DNA from: Pseudomonadota bacterium | GTDB lineage: Bacteria; Pseudomonadota; Gammaproteobacteria; Burkholderiales; Burkholderiaceae_C | Length of the DNA stretch: 10,342 nucleotides | NCBI GenBank assembly: GCA_023415035.1 | Contig: JAEZLX010000069.1 | Span: forward strand, 1 to 10,342 | Direction: 5' to 3' | Part shown: positions 1 through 6,661 of the stretch, piece after piece | Layout of the letters: every line of letters starts with the position of its first letter | How positions within the stretch are numbered: position 1 is the stretch's first letter | Made by a program: the position numbers and the translations under genes | The notes under the pieces: generated by a model | Told to the model about the DNA's origin: nothing | The model's input: the letters and a program-made list of their open reading frames with translations, nothing else | Databases searched by the model: none

Positions 1-18
1 TCAGCGGCGCAGGGGGTG

Positions 19-1014
19 TTATTTGTTCGTATAGATCGAATCGAACTTGCCGCCGTCGTTGAAGTGGACCTTCTGGGCCTCGGCCAGCGAGCCGAAGTAG
101 TCCTCGACGCGGAACAGCTTGATCGGCTTGAAGGCTTCGGCGTGCTTCTTCAGCACGGCCTCGTCACGCGGACGGATGTTGTGCCTGGCGGCGATTTCCT
201 GGCCTTCGGGCGAGTACAGGAAGTCCAGGTAGGCCTTGGCGTCGGCCGCCGTGCCCTTCTTGCCCACCGTGCGCTCGACGATGGCGACCGGGTTCTCGGT
301 CAGGAGAGAGGCGCTCGGGTGGATCGCATCGACCTTGCCCTTGCCGAATTCCTTGTCCACCGAGACGACCTCGGACTCGAAGGTCACGAGCACGTCGCCG
401 ATGTTGCGCTGCAGGAAGATGCCGGTGGCGTCACGGCCGCCGCGTGCCAGCACCGGCACGTTCTTGTACAGCTTGCTCACGAACTCGGCAGCCTGCTCGT
501 CGGTGCCGCCCTTGCTGCGCACGTAGCCCCAGGCTGCCAGGTAGGCCATGCGGCCATTGCCACCGGTCTTGGGGTTCACGACCACGACCTGCACGCCGGG
601 CTTGACCAGGTCGTCCCAGTCCTTGATGCCCTTGGGGTTGCCCTGGCGCACCAGGAACAGCATGGTCGATGTGGTGGGTGCCGCGTCGTGCGGAAATTTC
701 TTGCGCCAGTCCTTGGCCACCACGCCCTTGTCGGCGAGGAAATCGATGTCGGTGGTGGTGTTGAAGGTCACCACGTCGGCCTCCAGACCGTCGGCCACGG
801 CGCGTGCCTGGGCGCTGGAGCCGGCATGGGACTGGTCCACCTTGATGTCCTTGCCCGTCGTCTTCTTGTAGTGGGCGACGAAGGCGGTGTTGATGTCCTT
901 GTAGAACTCGCGCGCCACGTCGTAGGAAACGTTGAGCAGCGTCGTCTGTGCGGAAGCCAGCGAGGCAGCGGCCAGCGCGACCGCGCCGATGGTGTGCTTG
1001 AGGAGGTTTTTCAT
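19..1014 (-). CDS. sbp: Periplasmic sulfate-binding protein of the sulfate/thiosulfate ABC importer
   Basis: A 331-residue protein of the Sbp/CysP family, which captures sulfate (or thiosulfate) in the periplasm and hands it to the CysTWA membrane complex. Residues 1-22 form a Sec signal peptide (KNLLKH, hydrophobic core, then ASLASA before Q23). The mature part opens with LLNVSYDVAREFYKDIN, followed by QSHAGSSAQARAVADGL and ADVVTFN, the usual ligand-binding segments. The length matches the family. The ATG at 1014 gives the complete signal peptide; no strong Shine-Dalgarno is visible. The gene has its own 99-nt upstream region with a promoter and a palindromic operator. The permease and ATPase genes are not in the window; cysT, cysW and cysA often follow sbp in Burkholderiales and may lie past the left edge, where only 18 nt remain. 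Sbp and CysP are hard to separate by eye, so the sulfate/thiosulfate preference is open. Confidence 0.93.
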   Translation of the reverse strand: MKNLLKHTIGAVALAAASLASAQTTLLNVSYDVAREFYKDINTAFVAHYKKTTGKDIKVDQSHAGSSAQARAVADGLEADVVTFNTTTDIDFLADKGVVAKDWRKKFPHDAAPTTSTMLFLVRQGNPKGIKDWDDLVKPGVQVVVVNPKTGGNGRMAYLAAWGYVRSKGGTDEQAAEFVSKLYKNVPVLARGGRDATGIFLQRNIGDVLVTFESEVVSVDKEFGKGKVDAIHPSASLLTENPVAIVERTVGKKGTAADAKAYLDFLYSPEGQEIAARHNIRPRDEAVLKKHAEAFKPIKLFRVEDYFGSLAEAQKVHFNDGGKFDSIYTNK

Positions 1015-1040
1015 GGCTGGAATTCGTGTTGGGACAGGAT

Positions 1041-1118
1041 GTGTCTCATTGTGAAGACCATCCCTTAATCTTCAAACAACTTTATTTTTGTTTTGATATT
1101 CCACGCAGGAATATCAAA
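1041..1118 (-). promoter_or_regulatory. sbp promoter with LysR-type (CysB-like) palindromic operator
   Basis: A perfect inverted repeat lies at 1092-1118: arms TTTGATATTCC (1092-1102) and GGAATATCAAA (1108-1118) around 5 nt, centred at 1105. It contains TAT-N11-ATA and so fits the T-N11-A pattern of LysR-type regulators such as CysB. Downstream on the minus strand come GTTGTTTG (1080-1073), a possible -35 TTGAAG (1077-1072), and after 18 nt a possible -10 CACAAT (1053-1048). The predicted start is near 1041, which puts the dyad centre near -64, the classical LysR recognition position. The left arm touches the last codon of the hydrolase gene. Assigning it to CysB is inference. Confidence 0.6.
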
Positions 1119-1674
1119 CCGCCGCGACCGCAGGGGCGCGCGCACTGGTGTCCACACCGAGCGACTGCAGCAGGGCCAGACCCAGCGGCCATTCGCCATG
1201 GCCCGAGTCGATGTTGATGTGGCCGGCGTCATTCAGGCGCACGAACTCGCTGCCCCAGGCCCGCGCGTAGGCACCCGCCAGGCGCACGGGGCAGAAGGGG
1301 TCGTTGGTGCTGGCCACGAGGATGCTGCGATATGGCAGCTTCTGGTACGGCACCGGCGCGAAATCGGCCAGCACGCCGCGGCGCTCGGGATCGGCGGGGG
1401 CGACCAGCAGCGCGCCCTCGATGCGTCCGGCAACGGACGGCGGCAGGTGCGTGGTGGTGATGCAGCCCAGGCTGTGCGCGACCACGACCACCTTGCCCGG
1501 CACCTGTTCGATGGTTTCGGTCAGCCGCCCCACCCACGCCCGCTTCAGGGGCGAAACCCAGTCATCCTGCTCGACGCGGATGGCGTTGGGCAGGCGCCCG
1601 GCCCAGAGGCTTTGCCAGTGACCCGGCCCGGAATTGCGCCACCCGGGCACGATGATGACGGTTGGAGAGCTCAT
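1114..1674 (-). CDS. RBBP9/YdeN-family alpha/beta hydrolase
   Basis: A 186-residue cytosolic serine hydrolase of the RBBP9/YdeN family, the normal size for the family. Visible motifs are the N-terminal PGWRNSGPGHWQS (residues 10-22), the nucleophile elbow AHSLGC with Ser68, the acid in STNDPFCP (Asp125) and the base in DAGHINIDSGHGEWPLG (His152), so the Ser-Asp-His triad is complete. The substrate is unknown; many members have no assigned reaction. Its place between sbp and the cysK-cysE pair, and its sulfur-type promoter, suggest a role during sulfur limitation, for example cleaving a thioester or ester. No ribosome-binding site is visible before the ATG at 1674, and the predicted transcription start falls almost on that ATG, so the message may be leaderless. 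The stop codon lies inside the sbp operator palindrome. Confidence 0.88.
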   Translation of the reverse strand: MSSPTVIIVPGWRNSGPGHWQSLWAGRLPNAIRVEQDDWVSPLKRAWVGRLTETIEQVPGKVVVVAHSLGCITTTHLPPSVAGRIEGALLVAPADPERRGVLADFAPVPYQKLPYRSILVASTNDPFCPVRLAGAYARAWGSEFVRLNDAGHINIDSGHGEWPLGLALLQSLGVDTSARAPAVAAV

Positions 1675-1750
1675 GGCTTCATTGTGTGGAAGCCATCCAA
1701 ATACACAAACGAATATTAAATTGTTTGTTTATTGGAAAAACACATATGTA
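1675..1750 (-). promoter_or_regulatory. Promoter of the alpha/beta hydrolase gene
   Basis: This AT-rich stretch between cysE and the hydrolase carries the same elements as the sbp promoter. They are TTCGTTTG (1713-1706), a possible -35 TTGTGT, and a possible -10 CACAAT (1686-1681), followed by GAAGCC and the start codon. A weak dyad, TAT (1730-1732) with ATA (1744-1746), is centred at 1738, the same distance upstream as at sbp and cysK. The predicted +1 lies at 1674-1675, on or next to the start codon. GGATGG also appears within the spacer, as at sbp. Confidence 0.5.
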
Positions 1751-1756
1751 GAAACC

Positions 1757-1776
1757 GGCCTGCCGTTCGTCAGGCC
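1757..1776 (-). terminator. Weak candidate terminator overlapping the cysE stop
   Basis: A six-base inverted repeat, GGCCTG (1757-1762) and CAGGCC (1771-1776) with an 8-nt loop, spans the cysE stop codon. On the minus strand it is followed by GGTTTC and only later by a five-T run (1740-1736). The stem is short and the T run is displaced, so this is at best a weak terminator and could be chance. Confidence 0.22.
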
Positions 1777-2714
1777 TGCGGTGCCGGGGGCACAGGGTCC
1801 GCGTCGCGCGAGCTCGCCTGCGTGAGGTTCGCACCGGCGGGCACGTCATGCGTGACCCACAGGTTGCCGCCGATCACCGCGCCCTTGCCGATGGTGACGC
1901 GGCCAAGGATGGTCGCGCCGGCATAGATGACAACGTCGTCTTCGATGTTCGGATGGCGCGGCAGGCCCTTTTTCAGGTGACCGTTCTCGTCGGTGGGGAA
2001 GCGCTTGGCCCCCAGCGTGACCGCCTGGTAGATGCGCACCCGGTGGCCGATGGTGGCCGTCTCGCCGATCACGACACCGGTGCCGTGGTCGATGAAGAAC
2101 GAGGAGCCGATGGTGGCGCCCGGGTGGATGTCGATGCCGGTCTCGCTGTGGCCGATCTCGGCGATCAGGCGCGCCAGCATGGTCGCACCCTGGCGGTAGA
2201 GCACGTGCGCGAGCCGGTGATTGATGATGGCGTGCACGCCCGGGTAGCACAGCAGCACCTCGTCCACGCTGTGCGCGGCGGGGTCGCCATGGTAGGCCGC
2301 CAGCACGTCGGTATCGAGCACGCGCCGGATGGCCGGCAGCGCCTGCGCGAACTCGTGCACGATGTGGGCGGCGCGCGTCCCGGCATCGCGCGGACTCAGG
2401 TAGGCATGGCGCGCCGAGTGCTGCAACTCCAGCAGCACCTGGCCCTGCAGGGCATGCAGCGCCCGGTCCAGCGTCATGCCGACGTAATAGTCCTCGGCTT
2501 CCTGGCGCAGGTCTGCCGGCCCCAGGCGCATCGGAAACAGCACCCCGCGCAGGTCGTTGAGGATCTGCCGCAGCACCTCGCGCGAAGGCAGCTCGCGGCC
2601 GCCCGGTTCGAGCGAGCGGCCCTGCGACTGCCGCCACTCGCGGCGCGCCGCGCGCAATTCGGCAACAACGGCGCCGATGTCGGCCGGAGAGACCAGGCTG
2701 GAGCGTCCGGACAT
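1770..2714 (-). CDS. cysE: Serine O-acetyltransferase (EpsC-like CysE)
   Basis: A 314-residue enzyme that acetylates L-serine with acetyl-CoA to O-acetylserine, the substrate of the cysteine synthase encoded just upstream. The N-terminal helical part (about 1-185) includes HSVDEVLLCYPGVHAI, typical of the EpsC-like branch. The C-terminal left-handed beta-helix of hexapeptide repeats runs from about 193 (GIDIHPGATIG) to 285. Asp195 (IDIHP) and His210 (FIDHGTG) are spaced as the E. coli catalytic pair Asp143/His158. The ATG at 2714 lies 14 nt after the cysK stop with only a poor ribosome-binding site, so translation is probably coupled. The protein ends PPAPQA and lacks the C-terminal isoleucine that docks CysE into the CysK active site in the enteric cysteine synthase complex, so that interaction may be absent or different. 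Confidence 0.92.
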   Translation of the reverse strand: MSGRSSLVSPADIGAVVAELRAARREWRQSQGRSLEPGGRELPSREVLRQILNDLRGVLFPMRLGPADLRQEAEDYYVGMTLDRALHALQGQVLLELQHSARHAYLSPRDAGTRAAHIVHEFAQALPAIRRVLDTDVLAAYHGDPAAHSVDEVLLCYPGVHAIINHRLAHVLYRQGATMLARLIAEIGHSETGIDIHPGATIGSSFFIDHGTGVVIGETATIGHRVRIYQAVTLGAKRFPTDENGHLKKGLPRHPNIEDDVVIYAGATILGRVTIGKGAVIGGNLWVTHDVPAGANLTQASSRDADPVPPAPQA

Positions 2715-2728
2715 GACCGCGCGCCCGC

Positions 2729-3706
<978 letters not shown>

Positions 3707-3796
3707 CTGATGGGCTCCTGAAAATGGATGAATCGGCCGTCGTGGCGACCGTGCTTTTGTTCTGTTGTGCGCGCGAGGATATACGCCACCCCGGCC

Positions 3797-3822
3797 GGAT
3801 GCACACACTCTAGTGCGCATCC
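3797..3822 (-). promoter_or_regulatory. Near-perfect dyad over the presumed cysK -10 region
   Basis: The arms are GGATGCACAC (3797-3806) and GTGCGCATCC (3813-3822), pairing at 9 of 10 positions around a 6-nt centre. On the minus strand that centre reads TAGAGT, the proposed -10 hexamer of cysK. A protein bound here would cover the RNA polymerase site, so a repressor operator is possible. It could also form a stem-loop in a transcript initiated further upstream. The cognate protein is unknown. Confidence 0.4.
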
Positions 3823-3878
3823 ATTCAATCCCAAACCATTGAATTCTTGTTTCCTTATGAATTGCGCACATAAGGAAA
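3797..3878 (-). promoter_or_regulatory. cysK-cysE promoter with LysR-type (CysB-like) palindromic operator
   Basis: A perfect inverted repeat has arms TTTCCTTATG (3850-3859) and CATAAGGAAA (3869-3878) with a 9-nt spacer, centred at 3864. It contains ATG-N9-CAT and T-N11-A, the signature of LysR-family sites. Downstream on the minus strand lie GGTTTG, a possible -35 TTGGGA (3834-3829) and, after 16 nt, a possible -10 TAGAGT (3812-3807). The predicted start near 3800 places the dyad centre at about -64 and gives a leader of roughly 95 nt before the cysK start. GGATG occurs at the same offset as in the sbp promoter. Confidence 0.62.
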
Positions 3879-3889
3879 TGGCCGATGGC

Positions 3890-3906
3890 TTCCGACAGCG
3901 TCGGAA
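3890..3906 (-). terminator. Stem-loop downstream of the ssuA-like gene
   Basis: The arms TTCCGAC (3890-3896) and GTCGGAA (3900-3906) pair perfectly around a 3-nt loop, 24 nt past the stop of the ssuA-like gene. On the minus strand GGC and GCC flank the arms and can extend the stem across one unpaired base. No T run follows, so it may protect a 3' end or act as a weak terminator before the cysK control region. Confidence 0.35.
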
Positions 3907-3929
3907 TGCCACCGGCCGGCCGTCTGTCC

Positions 3930-4883
3930 TCAACCCTGGCTGTTGAGGCCAAGATCGAAGGTCCGACGCACGTCCAGCCGCTGCCTGATCAGGCCTGCCT
4001 TGACGTAGAAGTCGGCCGTGACCTGTTGCTCGGCGATGACTTTCTCGTCGATATCCTGCCAGGTCAACGCGCGGCGCTCGAACTGCAGACGTGCCGCCTC
4101 CACCGGGATGCCGATGATTTTGGCCAAGGACTCGCCGAAGGCGGCCGAGTTCTTGTACGACCAGGCCTGGGCGCGCGCGACGCGCTCCTTGAAGTCCTTG
4201 AGGGCCGCACGCTTTTCGCGCAGCGCGGGCCCGGTGGCGGCCAGGTAGCTCAGGCCGCTCCACAGGCCCCGTCCGTTGACCAGCACGCGCGCGTGCTGGC
4301 TGGTTTCGGCGATCGCGGTGTAGGGCTCCCAGGTGGCCCAGGCATCAACGGAGCCGCGCGTGAGTGCGAGCTTGGCATCGGCCGGCGGAATAAACTTGAT
4401 CTGGGCGTCACCAAAGCCCAGGCCCGCCGCCTCCAGAGCCTTGAGCGTGACGTAGTGTCCGATGGAGCCGCGGTTGGTGGCGATGCTCTTGCCCTTGAGG
4501 TCCTTGGCGGACTTGAACGGGGAATCGGGCCGCACCAGAATGGCGGTGCCGTAGGCGTCGGAGCGCGAGACCGCGAAGGCCTTGGCCGTACTGCCCGCGG
4601 CCAGCGTGAACAGCAGCGGCGCGTCGCCGATGATGCCGAAGTCGATCGCGTTGGCGTTGAGCGCTTCCGCCAGCGGCGCAGCGGCGGGGAACTCGCTCCA
4701 CTTGATGTCGTAGGGCAGGTTGTCCAGTTCGCCTGCGGCATCAAGCAGGGCCTTGAGCCCGCCCTTCTGGTCACCCGCGCGCAGCACCAGGCGCGTGTCC
4801 TGGGCACGCAACCATCCGGGTGTGGCAAGGGAAGCGGCTGCCGCGGAGGCGGCGAGGAGGCGGTGGAACTGGCGTCGTTGCAT
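3930..4883 (-). CDS. ssuA: SsuA-like aliphatic sulfonate-binding protein (orphan)
   Basis: A 317-residue periplasmic solute-binding protein of the SsuA (NMT1/TauA-like) family. Its N-terminus, MQRRQFHRLL followed by an alanine-rich core and WLRAQD, looks like a twin-arginine-type signal with cleavage after LRA. Family motifs follow: KWSEFPA, ALNANAIDFGIIGDAPLLF, DLKGKSIATNRGS and PADAKLALTRGSVDAWATWEPY. The SsuA match is good, but the exact ligand (alkanesulfonate, sulfate ester, taurine) cannot be read from the sequence. The ATG at 4883 is chosen because AGGA sits 7 nt upstream and it begins at the signal peptide; an in-frame TTG at 4907 has no such support. No permease or ATPase gene adjoins it, so it must rely on membrane components encoded elsewhere or on the system at 6662-8352. 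It has its own promoter just downstream of a strong terminator. Confidence 0.87.
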   Translation of the reverse strand: MQRRQFHRLLAASAAAASLATPGWLRAQDTRLVLRAGDQKGGLKALLDAAGELDNLPYDIKWSEFPAAAPLAEALNANAIDFGIIGDAPLLFTLAAGSTAKAFAVSRSDAYGTAILVRPDSPFKSAKDLKGKSIATNRGSIGHYVTLKALEAAGLGFGDAQIKFIPPADAKLALTRGSVDAWATWEPYTAIAETSQHARVLVNGRGLWSGLSYLAATGPALREKRAALKDFKERVARAQAWSYKNSAAFGESLAKIIGIPVEAARLQFERRALTWQDIDEKVIAEQQVTADFYVKAGLIRQRLDVRRTFDLGLNSQG

Positions 4884-4919
4884 CGGGCAATCCTGTGGGT
4901 TGGTCAATAAAGATGGAAT

Positions 4920-4980
4920 GACTTCATTGCATCACCGGCCGCCGCGCACGCCAACGAAGCAATCCGCAGATGGATATGCA
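4920..4980 (-). promoter_or_regulatory. ssuA-like gene promoter, nearly duplicated at 9440-9500
   Basis: On the minus strand GCATATCC (4979-4972) is followed after a fixed distance by CTTCGTTG (4959-4952), a possible -35 TTGGCG (4954-4949), a 17-nt spacer and TGCAAT (4931-4926) as a possible -10. The 28-nt stretch 4952-4979 matches 9472-9499, upstream of the second binding-protein gene, at 23 positions without gaps, and CAATG follows both at the same distance. Only the TAT half of the dyad seen at sbp and cysK is present. Its partner position falls in the T run of the preceding terminator. Confidence 0.58.
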
Positions 4981-4981
4981 G

Positions 4982-5009
4982 AAAAAAAGCCCCGGCGCAA
5001 GGCCGGGGC
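4982..5009 (-). terminator. Strong rho-independent terminator of the sulfonate-type ABC operon
   Basis: Arms GCCCCGGC (4989-4996) and GCCGGGGC (5002-5009) pair perfectly around a 5-nt loop. On the minus strand they are followed directly by seven T residues (4988-4982). It lies about 90 nt past the stop of the flavoprotein fragment and just before the ssuA-like promoter, separating the two units. It has no T run on the plus strand, so it works in one direction. Confidence 0.92.
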
Positions 5010-5095
5010 GAACATCCCTCTCAGGATAGGAGACAAGCGTTGCAAAAAAGTGCCCGGATCATCGCAACCGGATGCAAGCCGGGGTGGACAAGCGA

Positions 5096-5848
5096 TCAGA
5101 CCGCCAGGGCTCGCCGGCCCGCCGCGATCCAGACACTGTCGTCCTGCGGCGTATGGATGCGGCCGCAGAGCACGTCGCGGAAATGCCGCTCCAGCGGATT
5201 GCGGCGTGCCAGTCCGTGGTTGCTGCTGAGCGAGAGCGCGGCCTCCACGGCCTGCACGGCCTGGTTGGTGACGAGCGACTTGATCAGGCCGCTGTCCACC
5301 GCGCTGACCTGCGCGCCGGCATCCACGTCGCGCACGAGGCTGTCGACAAGGAGGTCATTGGCCAGCAGCAGGCCCTCGATCCGCCCCACCACCTCCTGCG
5401 CGCGTGGCAGAGTGGACAGGGCCGCGCCCAGGCTGGTGGGCTTGCGCTGCTGCAGGAAGCTGATCACCCAGTCGCGCGCGGCGCGTGCCACACCGGTGTA
5501 GAGCGCGCCCATCAGGGCTGTCATGTCGGCCTGCAGCGCGGGATCGCCCCTGCCCCACTCCGCCGGCCTGCGCAGGTCGACCGCGTGGTCATGCGGCACC
5601 AGCACTTCGTCGAAGAAGATGTCATGGCTGCCGCTGGCGCGCAGGCCCAGGTGGTCCCAGGTCTCGACGATGCGCGTGCCCGGCAGTCCGGCCGGCACCA
5701 GCACCGAGCCGACGCGAGGCTCGGGCTCGTCGGTGCTCAGCCAGACGGCGTACCAGGTGAGCACGGGTGCGCCGGTGGAATAGACCTTGTGGCCGCTGAG
5801 GCGCCGAGCACCACCGTCTCGAAACGGGGGTCGTCCATCGGCACTGGC
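5096..5848 (-). pseudogene. N-terminally truncated acyl-CoA-dehydrogenase-like flavoprotein (DszC/SfnB-type)
   Basis: The open frame between the stop at 5849-5851 and the TGA at 5096 gives 250 residues, with homology starting about RDGGARRLSGHKVYSTGAP. It is the C-terminal half to two-thirds of an acyl-CoA dehydrogenase-fold flavoprotein of the kind found in sulfur operons (DszC, SfnB and relatives, flavin-dependent monooxygenases attacking organosulfur compounds). Visible parts are the mid beta-domain (STGAP, then ETWDHLGLRASGSHDIFFDEVLVP) and the C-terminal helical domain (ALYTGVARAARDWVISFLQQRK to RHFRDVLCGRIHTPQDDSVW). Intact members have about 380-400 residues; the N-terminal helical domain and part of the flavin site, about 150 residues, are absent. 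No ATG or plausible ribosome-binding site lies near the homology start; a GTG at 5764 is the first candidate. The 5' end overlaps the cytochrome c frame out of phase, so it is probably non-functional. Confidence 0.75.
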
Positions 5849-6657
5849 TCACCCGGCGCCGGCATCACCAGACGCAGGCGCTTGCAGCGAAAGGCCGTCA
5901 GCGATGCATGCCCACCCTGCCGGCAATGCACCGGCGCATCGGGCACCTGCACCGGATAGACCCAGGCGCCAGCCCCGCGCAGGGTCTGTCCGCTGGCGTT
6001 GGCCTGCAGGTAGTCCAGCACCTGCCAGATCTGCGTGTCGTCGAGCACCGAGGCGAAGCCGGGCATGGTCTGCACGCCATCGCGCCCGCGCAGTCCTTCG
6101 CGCACATGCTGGAACAGCTCACCTTCGAGACGGCGCCACATCAACGTGTTGTTGAGCGTTGGTGGCCACATGGGCAGCCGCGCCGCGTCCGGCCCTTCAC
6201 CACGCCCATCGGCGCCGTGACAGCGCAGGCAGTGCTCGCGGTAGACGGCCTGCCCGGCCACGATGGCGTCGGCGCTGAAGCCCGTGGGCGATTGGTGAAA
6301 GCTGGTGGACCACGCCGGCGCGAGCAGCAGGCCGGACTGCGGCCACGGCGCCAGCAGCAGCGGCACCACGGCCAGCACGCCAAGCAGCCTGCGCCGGCGG
6401 CGCCACCTGAGAGCCAACATCAGCATCAGCAGGGTCAGCAACACACAGGCCAGCGACAGGCTCAATCGGCGCGCCAGGGCTGGCTCGCGCACCAGCAGCT
6501 CGCCGGCCAGACGCCATGCGAAGGGCCAGGCCGGCTCGCCATGCACCGCCGGTGCCAGACCCAGCAACTGCAGGCAGGCGCGCAGCCACTGCTGCGCCTC
6601 GTACAGGACGGCCAGCAGCGCGTTGAGCCACTCCGGCGGCAGCGACCAGTCCGTCAC
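5737..6657 (-). CDS. Membrane-anchored c-type cytochrome with abnormal C-terminus
   Basis: A 306-residue protein with two hydrophobic segments (about 65-84 and 91-112) separated by an arginine run, then a periplasmic class I cytochrome c domain. The haem motif is CLRCH (Cys143, Cys146, His147), and Met198 in QTMPGF is the likely axial ligand. It would carry single electrons at the outer face of the inner membrane; its partner is unknown. A GTG at 6657 is the likely start, 4 nt after the ATPase stop with GGTGAG just upstream. The reading after about residue 284 (DDPRFETVVLGAS) runs out of frame through flavoprotein sequence to the TGA at 5737. The last roughly 20-30 residues are therefore probably not native and the true C-terminus may be lost. 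A cytochrome in a sulfonate-type operon is unexpected. The cytochrome call is secure; its role is not. Confidence 0.75.
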   Translation of the reverse strand: MTDWSLPPEWLNALLAVLYEAQQWLRACLQLLGLAPAVHGEPAWPFAWRLAGELLVREPALARRLSLSLACVLLTLLMLMLALRWRRRRRLLGVLAVVPLLLAPWPQSGLLLAPAWSTSFHQSPTGFSADAIVAGQAVYREHCLRCHGADGRGEGPDAARLPMWPPTLNNTLMWRRLEGELFQHVREGLRGRDGVQTMPGFASVLDDTQIWQVLDYLQANASGQTLRGAGAWVYPVQVPDAPVHCRQGGHASLTAFRCKRLRLVMPAPGEPVPMDDPRFETVVLGASAATRSIPPAHPCSPGTPSG

Positions 6658-6661
6658 ATGC

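Noticed and set aside
16..1068. Long plus-strand open frame opposite sbp
   Set aside because: Histidine/valine/leucine-rich translation without family motifs; a shadow of the sulfate-binding protein gene in GC-rich DNA.
3707..3952. N-terminal extension of cysK to an upstream start at 3952
   Set aside because: The extension has no family similarity, runs through the palindromic operator and predicted promoter, and the ATG at 3706 has a good AGGAG.
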